Source of the DNA: Nymphaea colorata
Taxonomy: Eukaryota > Streptophyta > Magnoliopsida > Nymphaeales > Nymphaeaceae
Assembly: GCF_008831285.2 (NCBI RefSeq)
Contig: NC_045138.2
Span: 7,159,205 to 7,223,204 of the forward strand
Length of the DNA stretch: 64,000 nucleotides
Direction: 5' to 3'
This document shows positions 60,317-64,000 of the stretch, one piece after another. A model generated the notes under the pieces. The model was not told where the DNA came from. It was given only the letters and a program-made list of their open reading frames with translations, and did not search any database. Numbering within the stretch: the first letter of the stretch is position 1; each line of letters begins with the position of its first letter. The position numbers were made by a program, and so were the translations under genes.

Positions 60317-61379
60317 TGTCCATATCATATGACCTAACTGCTGTTGAAGATTTTTTTTTTTTTTGATAATAGAAAAAAGATGAGACCCGACTTGGAGAGC
60401 TGGGGTGCTGCCGTTGATTGTTCAAGGGTTGTGTGGGGCCACCGGTATAAGTCATATTCTTTTCCTTCTTGACACCGTATGTCCTTCGACGGGACGGCAA
60501 GAAATGTTCAAAATTTTCTTCCCTTTCTAGATGCAACCATTCCATATTTCAAGCGTCGGTAGGAAATGACTGGTCAAATATATATTAGTTTAATGCGGTT
60601 GAACACGAGCAGGAGCCCAGCTCGACTCCACTCATGGATAGCTGGGCTCAAGCTCGAGCCAAGATCGATAATGTCAGCTGAAGGTCCACTCAATAAATGA
60701 CAAATCAAGTTGAAGTTCGAGCTCCGCTCGTTTAAGCTCGAGAGGCTGAGAGATTCATGCCAGCAGCCAGCTGTGGATTGAAGTTTTGTAAAATTTTAGC
60801 ATAATTTTCCTGACCTTGGGGATTTAGTGAATCAGTTATATGGCGGAGCCAAGTTGAGTCTCAATTAGTCGAGTTCCTACAACTTGAACTGGACTCGGTT
60901 CACAGGCTGAGTTGAGTTCAAAGACCAGCCCAAGTAAGTTTGACATTGTTCTGCATACAACTACAGAGTTCCAAAAAGCTATGTATATGCTCCTAAGAAG
61001 TCTGTGTCCTTTCCAAATGTAATATTTTAGTGGTACCTAAATTAGATCTAATTAGCTAAACCAGATTTAAAGTCAAACTCAATTTAAAATCAGTTTATGA
61101 AATATGAATTAAGAATGTACACGTTAGGTACTAACTTAGACATTTGCATACGAAAACAACCTTTCAAACGAGACCCACACTAGCCAAAAAGTAACTTCAA
61201 ATTTCTAATTAATCTCACAAACAAAATAGCTTGGAGAGGAGTAGCATAGTTGGTCTGGTTGGCGGGGCATTGAGAGACTGGTTGTCAACTCAATTCTCAC
61301 AGACACAAAACTTTTAACTGTAAACTCGTGAATGCGACTCTTTAATTAATGAGTGTATCACTCCCCATTTAGGACCCGG
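58929..61379. other. DIR4 3' flank and block B spacer
   Basis: Contains the empty PIF/Harbinger site (59308-59310), TA tracts at 60110-60150 and 60266-60312, a (TTTA)n run (60151-60175), and an old GAGCTCGA-type repeat (60595-60930) paralogous to 34560-35115. No gene. Confidence 0.65.
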
Positions 61380-62498
61380 AGCAGCCATGAAGGAGGATAT
61401 AAAACAAAAAAAGGGACTTTGACCTTTTATCCTCCCCTTCCACAAACAAAATGCATTTTTGCATGTGGCTGTAAAATATTTTCTACTTAAATTGAAGTCA
61501 TTGCAATAGCATACTTTAGTTTTGCTAAATTTTCCAACAAAATGTTTAAGCTTCAAAAATCATTTAGAAGCATGCGGCTTAATTTTCTGTAAACCAACAA
61601 AAAAAAAAGAATACACCGGATTTATTTGTGAATTTTTTTCAGAAACATGCTTAAATTTTGTAAATGTACTAGATGATTCTCTTTAATGAAAATCGACTTC
61701 AAAATCATGTTCTCTCCGTGTAAACATGTTATGTTATTAGAAAAAAAAAAGTAAGAATGTTTGTCTTTTTTATATTCATTAATATTTTAAAGGCAGATTA
61801 CGATCTTTATATTCATTAATATTTTAAATGCCATAAAATATCCGATACATGTCATATCCTAAAGACCCCAAGGCTGACTCTTCCTAAAAGGTGTAAACTG
61901 CAATTCAACGAAATTTACTCGTTATATTCTTAGGGCCATTAAGTGAATCGAGTCGGGCTCCAGTAGACTCACTCAAAAAAAAAAAAAAAAAAAAAAAACT
62001 CTGAGCTCCACTCGTTATAAACGATTCAAGTTCTAGTTTAAATGTATATTCGAAATGTTAATTAAATCAAATTCAAGTTGTAAGAGGTCGACTGATTTAA
62101 GCTTGGTTATGCCTGACTATAATTCGGTTCATCGTAGTTGAATTACTTAAATTAGTTATCGAGTTAAACGAGTGGACAAGTTAAAAAACGAATACAACTT
62201 GTTAACAACAACGATCTAAACAAGTCAGAACTCGTGTTTCACACCAAGTAGTATCGTCGAGCTTGAGCTGTTCTATGAGGCTCGACTTAAATTCAAGCTG
62301 AAGTCGAGCTCTAGTTTTTTTTCGAGCTATTGTCTTCCAAAGGCAGATTACAATCTTTGAATATTATCCAGTGCATGTGAAGTCATGCTGTAGTCAACAC
62401 GTGCCAGATGTTGGGAGGTCTACCAAATTCAGACAGTCGCTAACTCGACGAACGTCTATCCTTCGCTATCAACTTGTGAACACGATTCATACTAAAGG
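61380..62498 (+). promoter_or_regulatory. Orphan DIR upstream region without a DIR gene
   Basis: Colinear with the DIR2 (35130-36231) and DIR3 (41330-42170) upstream regions, including tagtcaacacgtgccag with its G-box (62393-62409) and cgacgaacgtctatc. Homology stops at 62498, exactly where the GGTTAGGTCAGC block should follow. TATA box and coding sequence are absent. It marks a lost or displaced fifth DIR copy. Confidence 0.7.
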
Positions 62499-62574
62499 TG
62501 TAAAAGAGAAGAAAGATGAAGAGAAAGTAACAGAATTTTAACGTGGTTCAGCCTATTGTTTGGCTTACATCCAC
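62499..62574 (+). repeat. Probable retroelement fragment
   Basis: It starts TGTAAAAGAGAAG and contains gaattttaacgtggttcagcc, a phrase I associate with plant LTR retrotransposon termini. It joins block B directly to the UBR7-like fragment. No full LTR is visible. Confidence 0.35.
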
Positions 62575-62946
62575 GATGAGGGTGAACGTTTCAAGATGAG
62601 GTCGAGCAAACAGTAACAATCGATGGAGGAGCAAGAACTGGTAATGATTTTCTCGCATTTATCTGATCGGCCTTTAGGGTTTTATTTGGTGGTGTTCCTC
62701 ATGACATCTACTTTTATTGGGGTGCTCTTTGCAATTTTCGATATGAAATACCTATTCTCTTACGGGACCAGTTTGTTCTTTTTCTGATTTCTTTACATGT
62801 TGGTTTACTCATTCCGCTTGTTGTTTCTTAAGGAGGCTGATTTGGTATTGGGTGGCGATGAGGGTAACGAGTGTACCTATAATAAAGGGTATATAAAGAG
62901 GCAGACAATCTTTTCGTGCCTCACGTGTACCCCCGATGGCCACGAG
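62575..62946 (+). pseudogene. UBR7-like ubiquitin ligase gene fragment (two exons, damaged)
   Basis: Exon 1 (about 62575-62640) reads DEGERFQDEVEQTVTID, like the N-terminus of plant UBR7 proteins, then switches frame to MEEQEL before a GTAATG donor. Exon 2 (62833-62946, after CTTAAG) encodes EADLVLGGDEGNECTYNKGY and KRQTIFSCLTCTPDGHE, the start of the UBR zinc-finger box, before GTATTC. Two things are missing relative to the family: a short stretch after EQTVTI, and the cysteine-rich piece between TCTP and DGHE. Both gaps fall at repeated GATG words, suggesting slippage or micro-homology deletions. Without the cysteines the UBR box, which binds N-degron substrates, could not fold. I see no later exons up to 64000. 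Identity is from motif memory. Confidence 0.6.
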
Positions 62947-64000
62947 GTATTCAATTTCAGTTGTCTTCGTCGTTGTGGTCACTGGTTTCCCTTTATGCTG
63001 TCCTTTGGTTACTTTATATCAGATTGAAAAATTAAGAATGTATTTTCAGGTATTATGTTGCCAACTTGTTGCAGAATATTCTTTCTAAATTCATGTTGTT
63101 GGATTGTAATCTGGGTTGTTAGATTTGCAATTGATAAACAACAGCTCTTCTATCCTCTGATTAGGTCACTATATTGAGGAGATCTGTTATTGTCCAATAT
63201 TCAATTTGTTTGTAGGACGTCTAGGAGTTTCTCATTTGCATAATTGCCATTCTTTTGTTCCACTTTCCCTAGTGAACTTTTATGCCTTGTGATCGGTCCA
63301 TGTGAATCTCACGTAATGTCAGAAATGAGCAGAGTCCATGTGAATCTCATGTAATGTCGGAAATGAGCAGAGTTTGAATGGTTGACGTTTAGTTTGTTCA
63401 ACTTGTTCTTATACAACTGCCAGAAAGCTATAAAGGCATTCTCATATTCTTGTCATATTCAGAGGAGGTCAGAGTTGATTCTTATCAAAGCAGACATAGT
63501 GATTTATATGGGTATATTTGTTGGCCATAACTTGGCATTCAGATTTGGAGGATAATTGTATATATGTTTACCAATGGTGCCTCTGGGCTCTGTTGTACAC
63601 CATCTTTACTCCCTGTCCTCCTCTCAATTACAAAGTTGGTGCAATTTTTAATTCCATTGTTTCTCAACCATGTCATGCTTGTTGCTGTTCTTTTGGTTGT
63701 TGTCTGTGAGCATGTTGACTTGGCTGTTGCATGTTGACTTGGCTGTTGTCTGTGAGATTGTTGACATTCCTACCTGGATCTTACAATCATCACATGTAGG
63801 CCATTCTCAAGTTCGACTGAGAATCAAATAATCTTTTGGTGAAGATACATGACCCTTTTTGTTATTTTCACTTTTCTATGATTCTTGATGAGATCACTTA
63901 TCATGTTTTAACTAATATTGAACGTTTGTTCTTAGCGATATTGTGTGGAGCTACTGAATATGCACATAGTTTAGATCACCTTGATGAGATCACTTATCAT
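62947..64000. other. Unassigned sequence to the right edge
   Basis: T-rich, intron-like sequence. A 46-bp near-duplicate (gtccatgtgaatctcacgta and gtccatgtgaatctcatgta, 63297 and 63334) and a duplicated tgttgacttggctgttg (63713-63750) are present. No exon of the UBR7-like gene or of any other gene is recognised. Confidence 0.45.

Overview
The window is nuclear DNA of a flowering plant. The evidence is eukaryotic splice sites, plant-type transposons of several superfamilies, and plant genes (dirigent proteins, callose synthase, an LRR receptor kinase). I cannot name the species. The dirigent genes are GC-rich in an AT-rich background. The only intact-looking host genes are two dirigent (DIR) genes at 36546-37118 and 58356-58928. 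Two further DIR copies, at 29873 and 42481, are broken.

Layout. 1-19 kb is a pile of decayed Ty1/copia retrotransposons: a partial element at 1-2290, a degenerate one at 2.88-6.86 kb, two copies of one family at 7.2-9.45 and 14.88-18.83 kb, and a minus-strand element at 11.15-14.59 kb bounded by LTR-like repeats in inverted orientation. A fragment resembling the RNA polymerase I subunit RPA49 lies between the first two. 18.9-19.75 kb is an unexplained ~428-bp tandem duplication. 20.3-24.64 kb is a decayed CACTA (En/Spm) element with its right-end subterminal repeats. 25615-26667 is a small hAT-type element with an 8-bp target duplication that carries the start of an LRR receptor-kinase gene.

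27-62.5 kb is a dirigent gene cluster built by segmental duplication. Block A (27.1-36.2 kb, with DIR1 and the promoter of DIR2) is paralogous to block B (55.5-62.5 kb, with DIR4 and an orphan DIR promoter). The surroundings of DIR2 are paralogous to those of DIR3. Later insertions separate the copies. A PIF/Harbinger-type element at 30947-33257 carries two callose synthase exons, and its empty site survives in block B. A short-LTR retroelement at 42920-48084 splits DIR3 with a perfect 5-bp target duplication. A decayed hAT element lies at ~49.2-55.5 kb. Block B ends abruptly at 62498 and is followed by a fragment of a UBR7-like ubiquitin ligase gene with apparent micro-deletions.

How it fits together. 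The working content is a small family of secreted ~190-residue dirigent proteins with conserved promoter motifs (a GGTTAGGTCAGC block, a TTCTAGAA palindrome and a TATA box). Most of the rest is transposon. The recurring theme is host gene fragments beside or inside transposons; for the callose synthase and LRR-kinase fragments, both element ends and target duplications can be read directly. I found no clear sign of a wholly new molecular system. The best candidates for follow-up are the two gene-capturing DNA transposons and the time-ordered history of the DIR cluster.
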